The notes beneath the pieces were generated by a model, which saw nothing but the letters and a program-made list of their open reading frames with translations, ran no database searches and was not told the origin of the DNA. The position numbers and the translations under genes are program-made. Source: Xanthobacter aminoxidans (GTDB lineage: Bacteria > Pseudomonadota > Alphaproteobacteria > Rhizobiales > Xanthobacteraceae). Taken from it: a DNA stretch of 64,000 bases. Below, piece by piece: positions 8,450-16,814 of the stretch. Positions within the stretch are counted from its first letter, which is position 1; every line of letters starts with the position of its first letter. The stretch is from assembly GCF_023571765.1 (NCBI RefSeq), contig NZ_JAMJXC010000005.1:62001-126000 (forward strand). The letters run 5' to 3'.

Positions 8450-9136
8450 TCACCGCGCGCGGGCCGCTGCCGCTCTGGCAATGTCGAGCCGGCGCGCCTT
8501 CGCCACCTTCATCCTCGCCTGAAGCAGCGCCAGAACGTCGGCCGGGGCCGTCTCGGGCGATCCGGCATTGAACGGGGGCGCGGGGTTGTACTCCAGGCGC
8601 AGCTGGATGGCTTCGGCGGTCCTGCGGTCGACCAGCTCGGAAATCACAGTCAGGCCGAGATCGATGCCGGCGGTGATGCCGCCGCCCGTGATGCGGTTTC
8701 CGTCGATACATACCCGCTCGCGGCTCGCGGTCACGCCGAAGACGGGCAGGACATCGATGGCGCTCCAGTGGGTGGCGGCCTTGCGACCCTCCAGCAGCCC
8801 GGCCGCGGCAAGCACCAGCGAGCCCGTGCAGACCGAGGTGACGAACTTGGCGCCGGCGGCCTGCGCGCGCAGGAAATTCAGCACCTCGTCATCGCCCATC
8901 AGGTCGTCGGTGCCGTAGCCGCCCGGAACACAGATGACGTCGAACTGGGGGCAGTCGGCGAAGGCGGTGGTGGGCAGGATGGACAGCACCGTGTCGCTCT
9001 GCACCGCCTCGATGCGCTTCCAGACCAGATGGACCTCAGCGCCGGGCAGGCTGGAGAACACCTGCAGGGGCCCGGTCATGTCGAGCTGCGTGATGCGGGG
9101 AAAGACGAGCAAGCCGAATTTCAGGGATGAAGACAT
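8450..9136 (-). CDS. DJ-1/PfpI family protein, isonitrile-hydratase-like (copy 2)
   Basis: 228 residues from the ATG at 9136; a start 13 codons upstream would add residues with no family counterpart. Nucleophile elbow SVCTGSLVLA with Cys103 and Thr104, Asp19 in the TQLDMTGP segment, and the IDGNRITGGGITAGID segment shared with copy 1. These are the residues known to matter in isocyanide hydratase, so this copy looks fully equipped to hydrate isonitriles to N-formamides. It diverges from the GlxA regulator at 9225 with an 88-base gap. Its ATG lies inside a GTAGAATGTC word. It converges on the DadA-like gene with 15 bases between stop codons. Confidence 0.82.
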   Translation of the reverse strand: MSSSLKFGLLVFPRITQLDMTGPLQVFSSLPGAEVHLVWKRIEAVQSDTVLSILPTTAFADCPQFDVICVPGGYGTDDLMGDDEVLNFLRAQAAGAKFVTSVCTGSLVLAAAGLLEGRKAATHWSAIDVLPVFGVTASRERVCIDGNRITGGGITAGIDLGLTVISELVDRRTAEAIQLRLEYNPAPPFNAGSPETAPADVLALLQARMKVAKARRLDIARAAAARAR

Positions 9137-9141
9137 TCTAC
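9132..9141 (-). promoter_or_regulatory. GTAGAATGTC motif, copy 2 (over the start codon)
   Basis: Read on the minus strand this is the same 10-mer as at 1377 and 9194; the ATG within it is the start codon of the PfpI gene ending at 8450. With copy 3 it forms an inverted pair, 52 bases apart, flanking the divergent control region. A regulator bound here could block both genes. Confidence 0.4.
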
Positions 9142-9193
9142 GACCTTCGGGGTCCGATCTTGACCCGCCGAGCATGGCATGGTGCGATCATAT

Positions 9194-9203
9194 GTAGAAT
9201 GTC
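9194..9203 (+). promoter_or_regulatory. GTAGAATGTC motif, copy 3
   Basis: Same word in the opposite orientation to copy 2, 22 bases before the ATG of the GlxA-type regulator. TAGAAT inside it could act as a -10 element for that gene, but no convincing -35 is present, so an activator-dependent promoter or an operator are both possible. Confidence 0.4.
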
Positions 9204-9224
9204 ACGGTTCCCTCGTTTTCGGCC

Positions 9225-10169
9225 ATGGCGATGATCGGCATCCTGATCTTCCCGGATTTCCAGCTTCTGGACGCATCGGGCCCGGCATCGGTGTTCGAGA
9301 TCGCGCGCCGCCTGGTTCCCACCGCGCCGAACGTGCAGATGATCGCCGCACAGCCCGGGCCGGTCCGCAGCTCCTGTGGCGTGGAGGTGGTGGCCTCCAG
9401 CCTCAAGTCGGCCAAGTCCATCACGACGCTCGTCGTCGCCGGCGGGCTGGGGGTCGAGGCCGCCATCGACTGCCGGACGACCCTCGCCTTCGTCCGCCGC
9501 CATGCCACGCGTGGCGGGCGGGTGGCGAGCGTGTGCTCCGGCGCCTATGTCCTGGCGGCGGCGGGACTGCTGGACGGCCGCAAGGCAACGACCCACTGGT
9601 GCCGCACCCAGGATTTCGTCTCCCGCTATCCAAAGGTGCGGCTTGATCCCGATCGCATCTTCCTGCGCGACGGCAACGTCTGGACCTCTGCCGGCATCAC
9701 CGCCGGGATCGACCTCGCGCTGGCCATCGCCGCGGAGGAGCACGGCGATGCGGTTGCAAAGGACATCGCCTGCCAGCTGGTGCTCTACCATCGCCGCAGC
9801 GGCGGGCAGTCGCAATTCTCCTCGCTGCTGGAACTGAAGACCCCGAACGGACGGTTCGGCACCCTGCTCACCTGGGTTCGGGAGCATCTGGACAAGCCGC
9901 TCACCGTCGACATGCTGGCCGACCGGGCGGGGCTGAGCCCCCGCCATTTCGCGCGCATTTTCACCGCCGAGACCGGGACGACGCCCTCCAAGGCCATAGA
10001 GCGCTTGCGCCTGGAAGTCGCGCGAGAGTACGTGCAGTCATCTTCGGACCCCATCGAACGCGTCGCTGAAGTGACCGGCTTTCGCGATCCGGAGCGCATG
10101 CGCCGCGCCTTCGTCCGCGCCTTCGGACAAGCCCCGCAGTCGCTGCGGCGAGCGGCTCGGACCATTTAG
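9225..10169 (+). CDS. GlxA-family transcriptional regulator (DJ-1/PfpI domain + AraC HTH), second copy
   Basis: 314 residues. DJ-1/PfpI-like domain at about 1-180 (SVCSGAYVLAAAG nucleophile elbow, then GITAGIDLALA) and an AraC-type DNA-binding domain at about 210-310, ending with DPERMRRAFVRAFG. Architecture is the same as that of the protein encoded at 351-1346, and both stand divergent to an isonitrile-hydratase-like gene, giving the block a mirrored appearance. The ATG at 9225 and one at 9231 are both usable; the second overlaps the TGA of a 11-residue frame that starts within the GTAGAATGTC word. Likely an activator or repressor of the adjacent PfpI gene; ligand unknown. Confidence 0.9.
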   Translation: MAMIGILIFPDFQLLDASGPASVFEIARRLVPTAPNVQMIAAQPGPVRSSCGVEVVASSLKSAKSITTLVVAGGLGVEAAIDCRTTLAFVRRHATRGGRVASVCSGAYVLAAAGLLDGRKATTHWCRTQDFVSRYPKVRLDPDRIFLRDGNVWTSAGITAGIDLALAIAAEEHGDAVAKDIACQLVLYHRRSGGQSQFSSLLELKTPNGRFGTLLTWVREHLDKPLTVDMLADRAGLSPRHFARIFTAETGTTPSKAIERLRLEVAREYVQSSSDPIERVAEVTGFRDPERMRRAFVRAFGQAPQSLRRAARTI

Positions 10170-10474
10170 GACCGCGCTTGAACTCTTACCCTGGCTTTCA
10201 GGTTCGAGAACCTGCGCCTCGATTGGCACCGTTGTGCTGGATGCCGGTGGAGGCGCAGCCGCTTTCCCAGTTCGGGGTCATCCAAGGCACCGCTGCGGCA
10301 TCCATCCCCGCAGGTGGCTCCACCGCCGACAAGGCGCTGGAGGTGATCGACCAGGCGCAGGGGGGCATTGACAGGATCTCTCCGGCGACGAATGCCGCCC
10401 CTGGTACCGGCAGCGCAGGCAGTAACGGTTATGGCGCATGCGGTATCGTTCGAAGACTTCGTCGCGCAGGCCTG
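10170..10474 (+). other. Convergent intergenic stretch with a 16-base dyad
   Basis: No convincing gene. The only structure seen is the near-palindrome CAGGTTC-GA-GAACCTG at 10199-10214, 30 bases after the stop of the GlxA gene. Open frames crossing the rest continue as shadows of the cytochrome gene and have no recognisable family. Confidence 0.5.
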
Positions 10475-12835
10475 TCAGCGCGCTCGGAGCCGTGCGGCAA
10501 TGCGTGCCACTTCGGGATTGTCCGGCTGAAGGCCCGCCAGGCGTTCCGCAAGCGTGCGGGCGCGGCTTACGTCTCCGGCGCCCAGCGCCGCATTGAGGAC
10601 AAGTCCGATCAGCGCCGGATCGTTCGGGCTCTGCTCAAGCCCCTGCCGGGCCACGTCCTGTGCTTCGGATTGGCGGCCGAGCGATTGCAGGGCGATCGCC
10701 TCCACATAGGCGTAGCGCGCTTCGGCGGGCGCCAGCGCGCGGGCGGCGGCCAGCGCCACGAGCGCGTCGTCATAACGCTTCTGCCGCACGAGGGTGAGCC
10801 CGAGCGCATGGTGGAGGGCGGCGTCATTGCGCATGGCGAGCCCCTCGCGCAGCACCGTTTCGGCCTCCGCCTCGCGCTTCTGCCGCCGATAGAGGTCCGC
10901 CATGTTGACGCGCAGGGGCGCGAAGGTCGGATCGAGCTTGAGACCGGCGCGGAACTCCATCTCCGCCCCGGCTCCATCGCCCCGGCGCAGAAGGAAGGTG
11001 CCGAGATTGGACCGCGCATCCGCCCGGTCCGCATTCAGCCTCTGGGCTGCCTCGTATTCGCTGAACGCAGCGAGGAGGCGGCTGCGCTCAGGCTCGCCCA
11101 CCTCATCCAGCGGGACATCGGCGAGCTGGTCCGCCGCCTCCAGCCGCACCGCGGCGGACGGATCTGACAGAAGCGGCGATGCTCTCCGCCAGCGCTCCGC
11201 GCGCGGCAGGCCGGCCGCCGCCCGCAGCCCCGCCACCCGAACCATGGGATCGGGATCGGCGAGGGCTGCCCGAACCGCGTCGTCGCTTGTGCGCGCCGGG
11301 AACTGCGCCAGCGCCCCGACGGCGGTGGCCCGAACGAGGCCCGGCACGTCCCGATTTCCAGCCAGCGCGACAAGGGCCGCACGGGCCTCTGCTGCCCCAA
11401 GGCGCGCGGCATGAAACGCCGGCCCCCAGCTTTGGAAGCCCTTGCGCTCCGGCCCATGCCAGCGCTCGACCGCCTCGGCGGCCCAGATCGCAGGCTTTTT
11501 CGTGTGGCAATCGGTGCAGGCATTGGGCGTGCCGAGCGCAACGGAGAGATCCGGGCGCGGAATGCGGAAGGAATGGTCGTGGCGCGCGTCGACCACCATG
11601 TAGGTGCGCTTCGGCATATGGCAGCCGATGCAGTCCGGCGCGCCGGGTCCCGGGACGTGGCCAGTGTGGCTCTGGACCGCGAAGCGCTCCGGCAGGTGAC
11701 ACTGGCTGCACACAGCCGCGCCGGGCGCTTTCAGGGCCGCAGTGTGCGGGTCGTGGCAATCGGTGCAGGCGACGCCGCGCTTGTACATCAGGCTCTGCTT
11801 GAAGGCGTGATCGTTGAACACCTCGTCCTGATTCTGCCCGTCGGGCTCGAACAGGCCCTGCTCCAGCAGCACGGGCATGTGGGTTTGCGTCAGCTGCTGG
11901 CCGGGCTGCCAGCTCTCGGACGAGACGCCGCGGCGGGCGTGGCAGCGCGCGCAGGTCTCGACAACGTCCCCAGCCGGCCGGTCCACACCATGGGCCGGGC
12001 TTCCGGTCTTCGGATCGGGAGTCCAGTCCACGACGGGCCGGGGTGCGGCCGCACTGGCAAATCCCGCATGAGATATCGCGCGATCGCGCGGCCCCTTCGC
12101 CCAGGCGAGGTGTCCGGCCCCGGCGCCGTGGCAGCTCTCGCAGCCGACGCTGATCTCGGAGAGGCGCGTGTCGAAGCGGTCGGCCGCCGCATCGTAGGCC
12201 TTGCGTAGCGCCGTGGAATGGCATTCCGCGCACATGTGGTTCCAGTTCTGCTGCGGCCCGGTCCAGAACAGAGGGTCGCCGGGCATGGGCGGATCATCCT
12301 CATAAAGATGGAACCAGCGCTGGCCGCCCTCGGACGCGGGACGCGTATCATAGGCGAAGGGCAGCGCCTGCACCCGCCCGTCCGGCATGGCGACCAGATA
12401 TTGCTGGAGCGGGTAGAGCCCGAACGTATAGGCGATGGGGTAGACCGTCCGCTTCCCGTCCGAGCCGGCGATCTCCACGCGATAGCCCGTCCCCTCCCGG
12501 AAGAAGCGAGCGCTCGCCGGACCTTGACCGACCTCCCCCCCGTCGAAGCGACCCTTGACGGTTGCTTCCGTTGGAAGGCTCATGGCGCCGGAGTGCTGCG
12601 AGGCCAGCCAGGCCTTGGCCTCCGCCGCATGACAGCCCGCGCATGCCGCCGAGCCGACATATCCCTCCGGCGCCTGCGGCGTTAACGCCCCGATGCCGCC
12701 GGATGAAAGTTCGGCAGGTGCGGCCAGGGCACCCGCTTGGCGGTCTCGGTCGCTCCGCGCCGCCGCGATGAACGAGATCATCAAGGCTGCGAGGACGCCA
12801 GCCAACAAGACTGACAGGATGCTCCTGAGCCGCAT
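10475..12835 (-). CDS. Octaheme c-type cytochrome with HEAT and TPR repeats
   Basis: 786 residues. An N-terminal hydrophobic segment (residues 5-25) is an export signal or anchor. Eight CXXCH haem-attachment motifs follow, starting near residues 65, 202, 232, 295, 357, 376, 402 and 440. About residues 480-600 are HEAT-like helical repeats (PGLVRATAVGALAQF, DPMVRVAGLRAAAG), and 600-786 are tetratricopeptide repeats (DARSNLGTFLLRRGDGAGAE and following). Multihaem proteins of this build (cytochrome c554/c'-like domains with a C-terminal TPR scaffold) act in the periplasm in electron transfer or as redox enzymes with a docking surface. It is divergent from the arylsulfatase gene with a 501-base gap. 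Partner and electron acceptor are unknown. Confidence 0.88.
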   Translation of the reverse strand: MRLRSILSVLLAGVLAALMISFIAAARSDRDRQAGALAAPAELSSGGIGALTPQAPEGYVGSAACAGCHAAEAKAWLASQHSGAMSLPTEATVKGRFDGGEVGQGPASARFFREGTGYRVEIAGSDGKRTVYPIAYTFGLYPLQQYLVAMPDGRVQALPFAYDTRPASEGGQRWFHLYEDDPPMPGDPLFWTGPQQNWNHMCAECHSTALRKAYDAAADRFDTRLSEISVGCESCHGAGAGHLAWAKGPRDRAISHAGFASAAAPRPVVDWTPDPKTGSPAHGVDRPAGDVVETCARCHARRGVSSESWQPGQQLTQTHMPVLLEQGLFEPDGQNQDEVFNDHAFKQSLMYKRGVACTDCHDPHTAALKAPGAAVCSQCHLPERFAVQSHTGHVPGPGAPDCIGCHMPKRTYMVVDARHDHSFRIPRPDLSVALGTPNACTDCHTKKPAIWAAEAVERWHGPERKGFQSWGPAFHAARLGAAEARAALVALAGNRDVPGLVRATAVGALAQFPARTSDDAVRAALADPDPMVRVAGLRAAAGLPRAERWRRASPLLSDPSAAVRLEAADQLADVPLDEVGEPERSRLLAAFSEYEAAQRLNADRADARSNLGTFLLRRGDGAGAEMEFRAGLKLDPTFAPLRVNMADLYRRQKREAEAETVLREGLAMRNDAALHHALGLTLVRQKRYDDALVALAAARALAPAEARYAYVEAIALQSLGRQSEAQDVARQGLEQSPNDPALIGLVLNAALGAGDVSRARTLAERLAGLQPDNPEVARIAARLRAR

Positions 12836-13109
12836 CCTCTTCTACCTTCCACGGTACAGGTCCAGCAACGAAGACTATGTCCCGGAGCGGTCTCGCCGCC
12901 CCGCCGGGGCCGACCGCATCTCTACCGCACTCATCGCCCCCACGCATCAGCCAAGATCGTGTACCGACAGGCGATGGTAGCTGATTTCGCCTTTAGAGAT
13001 AATTGGATGGCCGTGATCGGAGGCGAGGGCGGCCGACGCGACCTTCTCCTCGCCCAGCCAGCGCAGTCCCCTCGCGTGGCACGACCAAAGCGCTCAAATT
13101 TTAAGTGAA

Positions 13110-13132
13110 TTGACTGACGTCAAGGCTATAAT
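13110..13132 (+). promoter_or_regulatory. Candidate promoter with overlapping dyad for the arylsulfatase gene
   Basis: TATAAT at 13127-13132 is a consensus -10. Directly upstream is TTGACTGACGTCAA (13110-13123), a perfect inverted repeat TTGAC-N4-GTCAA. Its TTGACT is only 11 bases from the -10, too close to be the -35, so it looks like an operator or activator site next to a promoter that lacks a good -35. The gene starts 205 bases downstream. Confidence 0.45.
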
Positions 13133-13242
13133 CGGACCTGTGACATCCTGATCGACATGTAATTATGTTCAGCGGTTCCAGAGTAACGACGCCAGGCTGA
13201 GCATGTAGTGATGGTAAATTCGACACGCGGGATAAAAGCGGG

Positions 13243-13260
13243 TCCGCTGACGTGAGCGGA
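13243..13260 (+). repeat. Inverted repeat TCCGCT-N6-AGCGGA
   Basis: Perfect 6-base arms around GACGTG, 77 bases before the arylsulfatase start and therefore in its probable leader. It could form a short hairpin in the mRNA or be a second binding site. No terminator-like T run follows. Confidence 0.35.
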
Positions 13261-13336
13261 TATCTGGTCCGGCGCCGGCCAATGCCATGCACGAGAAGAA
13301 GAACGCGATCACAATCGCCAACCAGGGAGGTCCGCC

Positions 13337-15760
13337 ATGAAGCCAGCCACTCTCCTTTCGATGGCCTGCATCGGCCTCGGCGTGGCCATCGCCGGCCCCG
13401 CCGAGGCCCAGCAGACCCAGCCTGTGGGGCCTTACAAGGACTTCAAGGGCAAGATCGAGCTTGATGTGCGCGACTCTGTGGCGGATTGGGGTCCATTCAC
13501 GCCCAGGAAGGCGCCGGAAGGTGCGCCCAACATCCTGTTCGTGCTCTATGACGACACCGGCCTGGCCGCGTGGTCGCCCTATGGCGGGCGGATCAATATG
13601 CCGACGTTGGACAAGCTGGCTGCGGAAGGGCTGACCTATACGCAATGGCATACGGCCGCGCTGTGCTCGCCCACGCGTTCGACGCTGCTGACCGGCCGCA
13701 ACCACACGCTCAACGGCATGGCCGCGATCACCGAGGGGGCCAACGGATTCCCCGGGGCGAGCGGGCGTATTCCGCCGCAGGCTGCGACCATCGCCGAAAT
13801 CCTCAAGGACAACGGCTACAGCACCTTCTGGCTGGGCAAGAACCACAATGTGCCGGAGCAGGACGTGGCTTCGGGCGGAAATCGCAGCACCTGGCCCCTG
13901 GGCATGGGCTTCGACCGCTTCTACGGCTTCATCGGCGGCGAGACCAATCAATGGTATCCCGATCTCGTCGAAGACAATCGCTTCATCGAGCCGCCTTCTG
14001 CCCCGCAGGACGGCTACCATTTCTCGAAGGATCTGGCCGATCAGGCCATCCGCATGATCCGCGACCAGAAGGCCACCAACCCTTCGAAGCCGTGGTTCAT
14101 GTGGTACAACCCCGGCGCCAATCACGCGCCGCATCAGGCGCCGCAAGACTTTATCGACAAGTACAAGGGCAAGTTCGACGACGGCTACGAGGCCTATCGC
14201 AGCTGGGTGCTGGCGCGCATGATCGAACGGGCCGTCCTGCCCAAGGACACGCAGCTGACGCCGCTCAACCCGCTGCCGGCGGACGCGGCCTATGCCCCGG
14301 ACATGGTGCGGCCCTGGGACAGCCTCTCGCCCGACGAGAAGAAGCTGTTCTCGCGCCTCGCCGAGGTCTATGCTGCCTTCTCGGAATATACCGATGTCCA
14401 GATCGGTCGCATCATCGACTATCTGGAAAAGTCCGGCCAGCTTGACAACACCATCGTCATCTACGCGGCGGACAATGGCGCCTCGGGCGAGGGCTCGCCG
14501 AACGGCTCGGTCAACGAGAACAAGTTCTTCAACGGTTATCCCGACGATATCGCCGAGAACATGAAGCTGATCGACAAGCTCGGCGGCCCCGACACCTACG
14601 AGCATTTCCCCACCGGCTGGGCTGCGGCGTTCTCGACCCCGTTCCAGATGTTCAAGCGCTATTCGCAATATTCGGGCGGCACGGCGGACCCCCTGGTCAT
14701 TTCCTGGCCGAAGGGCATCAAGGCGCGCGGCGAGATCCGCAATCAATACCACCACTCGGTGGACATCGTGCCGACCTTGCTTGATATCATCGGCATCGAG
14801 ATGCCCAAGGTCTATCGGGGCGTGGAGCAGTTCCCCCTGTCCGGCGTCTCCATGCGGTATACGTTCGATGCCGCGCCCGACGCCCCCACGCAGAAGAAGC
14901 GGCAGTTCTATGCGATGCTGGGCACGCGCGGCATCTGGGAGAACGGCTGGCTGGCGTCCGCCGTGCACGCGCCGTTCACGGGCAAGGGCAAGTTCGATCA
15001 GGACCGCTGGCAGCTTTACAACGTCGAGGCGGACCGCTCGGAATCAAAGGATCTGGCCGACGCGCACCCCGAAAAGCTCGCGGCGCTGATCAAGGCCTGG
15101 AACGAGGAAGCGCGCACCAATCTGGCGCTGCCGCTCGATGACCGCACCGCGCCGGAGATGCTCGGCGTGGAGCGACCCAGTGCCGAGCCGGCGCGCGACC
15201 GCTACATCTATTACCCCGGCACGGCGCCGGTGCCGGAGGGCGTGGCGGTCAACGTGCGCAACCGGTCCTACAAGATCCTCGCCAATGTGGAGATCGACAC
15301 CCCCGATGCGTCCGGCGTGATCTTCGCCCACGGCTCGCGTTTCGGCGGACATGCCTTGTTCATCAAGGATCACAAGCTCTACTACGTCTACAACTTCCTC
15401 GGCATCAAGCCGGAGCAGACCTTCATTTCCAATGTCGATCTGAAGCCCGGCAAATACACGCTGGGAATGGAGTTTACCCGCACAGGTGCCGGCCCGCACA
15501 GTGAATCGCTCGGCACCACCAAGCTTTACATCGACGACAAGGTCGTGGCCGAAGGACCCATGCGGACCCAGCCGGCCAAGTTCACGCTCTCCGGCGACGG
15601 CCTCTGTATCGGCTATGACAGCGGCGACGCGGTGAGCCAGGACTATACGTCGCCCGGCACGTTCAGGGGTGGCACCATTCAGGGCGTGGCCGTGACCGTG
15701 GAGAAGGCCGCCTACACCGATCTTGCCCAGGAGGCCCAGCGTGCGCTTGCCCGCGACTGA
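13337..15760 (+). CDS. Type I arylsulfatase, exported
   Basis: 807 residues. Sec-type signal peptide with cleavage likely after PAEAQ (residue 25). The sulfatase core starts at NILFVLYDDTG (metal-binding Asp pair at 72-73). The formylglycine motif is LCSPTRSTLLTGR with Cys110 as the residue converted by formylglycine-generating enzyme. The calcium-site segment IVIYAADNGASGEG (Asp-Asn-Gly) follows near residue 380. A long C-terminal beta-rich extension reaches to 807, as in the large AtsA-like bacterial arylsulfatases. It hydrolyses sulfate esters in the periplasm. RBS GGGAGG (13324-13329) precedes the ATG. No formylglycine-generating enzyme gene lies in the window. It is divergent from the octaheme cytochrome gene. 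Confidence 0.92.
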   Translation: MKPATLLSMACIGLGVAIAGPAEAQQTQPVGPYKDFKGKIELDVRDSVADWGPFTPRKAPEGAPNILFVLYDDTGLAAWSPYGGRINMPTLDKLAAEGLTYTQWHTAALCSPTRSTLLTGRNHTLNGMAAITEGANGFPGASGRIPPQAATIAEILKDNGYSTFWLGKNHNVPEQDVASGGNRSTWPLGMGFDRFYGFIGGETNQWYPDLVEDNRFIEPPSAPQDGYHFSKDLADQAIRMIRDQKATNPSKPWFMWYNPGANHAPHQAPQDFIDKYKGKFDDGYEAYRSWVLARMIERAVLPKDTQLTPLNPLPADAAYAPDMVRPWDSLSPDEKKLFSRLAEVYAAFSEYTDVQIGRIIDYLEKSGQLDNTIVIYAADNGASGEGSPNGSVNENKFFNGYPDDIAENMKLIDKLGGPDTYEHFPTGWAAAFSTPFQMFKRYSQYSGGTADPLVISWPKGIKARGEIRNQYHHSVDIVPTLLDIIGIEMPKVYRGVEQFPLSGVSMRYTFDAAPDAPTQKKRQFYAMLGTRGIWENGWLASAVHAPFTGKGKFDQDRWQLYNVEADRSESKDLADAHPEKLAALIKAWNEEARTNLALPLDDRTAPEMLGVERPSAEPARDRYIYYPGTAPVPEGVAVNVRNRSYKILANVEIDTPDASGVIFAHGSRFGGHALFIKDHKLYYVYNFLGIKPEQTFISNVDLKPGKYTLGMEFTRTGAGPHSESLGTTKLYIDDKVVAEGPMRTQPAKFTLSGDGLCIGYDSGDAVSQDYTSPGTFRGGTIQGVAVTVEKAAYTDLAQEAQRALARD

Positions 15761-15826
15761 TGCCATCGGCACATCGCAAGCGGCCAGTGGCCATCTGGGT
15801 GCGACCGCTGGGCGGCGGCGCGGGGC

Positions 15827-16441
15827 GTGCGCGCGGTCATGATCCCGACCGCAATCCTGATCGTCGCGCTCGTCATCGTCGCGCTGAGCGCGCTGATCGT
15901 GGTGGACATCCGAACCGGCGGCGAGAACCCGCAACTGGGTCTGCTGCGTCAGTGGCAGACGCTGATCGGCACCATGCTTGGCTTCGTGACCGGCGCGGGC
16001 ATCCTGGCCATCTCCACCGCCATTTCTGCGGAAACCGAACAGGCGCGCAAGGCCGACGAACTGCGGCGTGTCGGCGAGGCCCTGCTTGTGGAAGCCAGCA
16101 CGCTCAACGAGGTCCTGAAGCGGGCCGAGGGGCTGCAGGCCAGGATCGACAGTGCCAATGGCTCCTGCCCCTCGCAGGTGCTGGACATCAACGCCTCCAT
16201 GGCGCGCGACACGCCCATGTTCGATGCGGCCGTTCCGCATTTCGTCGCCGTAGGCGCACCCAACCTGTCGCTCTTCGTCGGCTTCTACGCCACCTATGGC
16301 GAGCTGCGGCGCAATCTGGCGTCGTATGTGAGTCACGGCTGCCCGCCGGTCAGCCATGGGACTGCGGTATCGGTATTCGAGAAGCTGGCGTCGGCACGAA
16401 AGGCGTTTGACGTGATCGAGGCGCATTACCGCAAGGGGTAG
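15827..16441 (+). CDS. Small membrane protein of unknown function
   Basis: 204 residues from a GTG (an ATG at 15839 is equally possible). Two hydrophobic segments, about residues 5-27 and 45-65, are separated by a short polar loop; the remaining 140 residues are soluble, contain an alpha-helical charged stretch (EQARKADELRRVGEALL) and two cysteines (in NGSCPSQ and SHGCPPV). No known family recognised. It follows the arylsulfatase by 66 bases on the same strand and may be co-transcribed. Function not inferred. Confidence 0.65.
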   Translation: MRAVMIPTAILIVALVIVALSALIVVDIRTGGENPQLGLLRQWQTLIGTMLGFVTGAGILAISTAISAETEQARKADELRRVGEALLVEASTLNEVLKRAEGLQARIDSANGSCPSQVLDINASMARDTPMFDAAVPHFVAVGAPNLSLFVGFYATYGELRRNLASYVSHGCPPVSHGTAVSVFEKLASARKAFDVIEAHYRKG

Positions 16442-16601
16442 GTTCCGTTGCAAACGTGACCACCTCGCGGACAGACAGCCACCGTTCCGAGCAGCGTGAA
16501 CAGAGCCGGCAGCGTCACGATCGCCTCACCGAAAAACCGAACAGCTTCGTCGATCGCCCATCAGGCCCGGGAGCCGGCGTTTTGCGTGAACAAGCTGGTC
16601 C

Positions 16602-16733
16602 TTAGAGGGAGCCGCGCTTCAGTCCACGCCGGAAACCCTCCGGCGCAAGGCCGATTGCCTTACTAATCAGGGTGATCGCTTTATACTTTCTGTTTAGATA
16701 GTTCAGATTGTCGTTTTTGATGGGTGTCGGCAT
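16602..16733 (-). CDS. Possible small basic protein, 43 residues
   Basis: An ATG at 16733 opens a frame to TAA at 16602-16604. The peptide is rich in Lys, Arg and Asn at the start and ends with a segment reading AIGLAPEGFRRGLKRG. The composition looks protein-like and differs from the GC-driven shadow frames around it. No ribosome-binding site stands out and no family is recognised. It may be a real small gene or the C-terminal relic of a longer one. Confidence 0.3.
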   Translation of the reverse strand: MPTPIKNDNLNYLNRKYKAITLISKAIGLAPEGFRRGLKRGSL

Positions 16734-16803
16734 TCGTTGGAATTTTCAGTGCTCAATCCGCGCTGCACGACGGCGCGATTCGCGCGACGAGACGATTGGT
16801 TGA

Positions 16804-16814
16804 TACTATAAGTA
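16804..16814 (+). promoter_or_regulatory. TACT-ATA-AGTA dyad upstream of the HxlR gene
   Basis: Perfect 4-base arms around ATA, 12 bases before the first ATG of the HxlR gene, and close to GATAAT at 16818-16823. DUF24/HxlR-type regulators bind dyads with TACT/AGTA half-sites in their own promoters, so autoregulation is plausible. Confidence 0.35.

Larger units (their letters stand above)
12836..13336 (+). other. Divergent control region between cytochrome and arylsulfatase genes
   Basis: A 501-base stretch without a recognisable gene. Its right half is AT-richer than the flanks and carries the elements listed separately: a TTGAC-N4-GTCAA dyad at 13110-13123 abutting TATAAT at 13127, and a second perfect inverted repeat at 13243-13260. 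The left half shows nothing. Confidence 0.6.

Noticed and set aside
10178-11167. Long plus-strand frame across 10178-11167
   Set aside because: It overlaps the clear octaheme cytochrome gene on the other strand, has GC-driven composition and no recognisable family.
13110-13132. TTGACT and TATAAT as an ordinary -35/-10 pair
   Set aside because: They are 11 bases apart; 16-18 are needed. The TTGAC is better read as one arm of a dyad.
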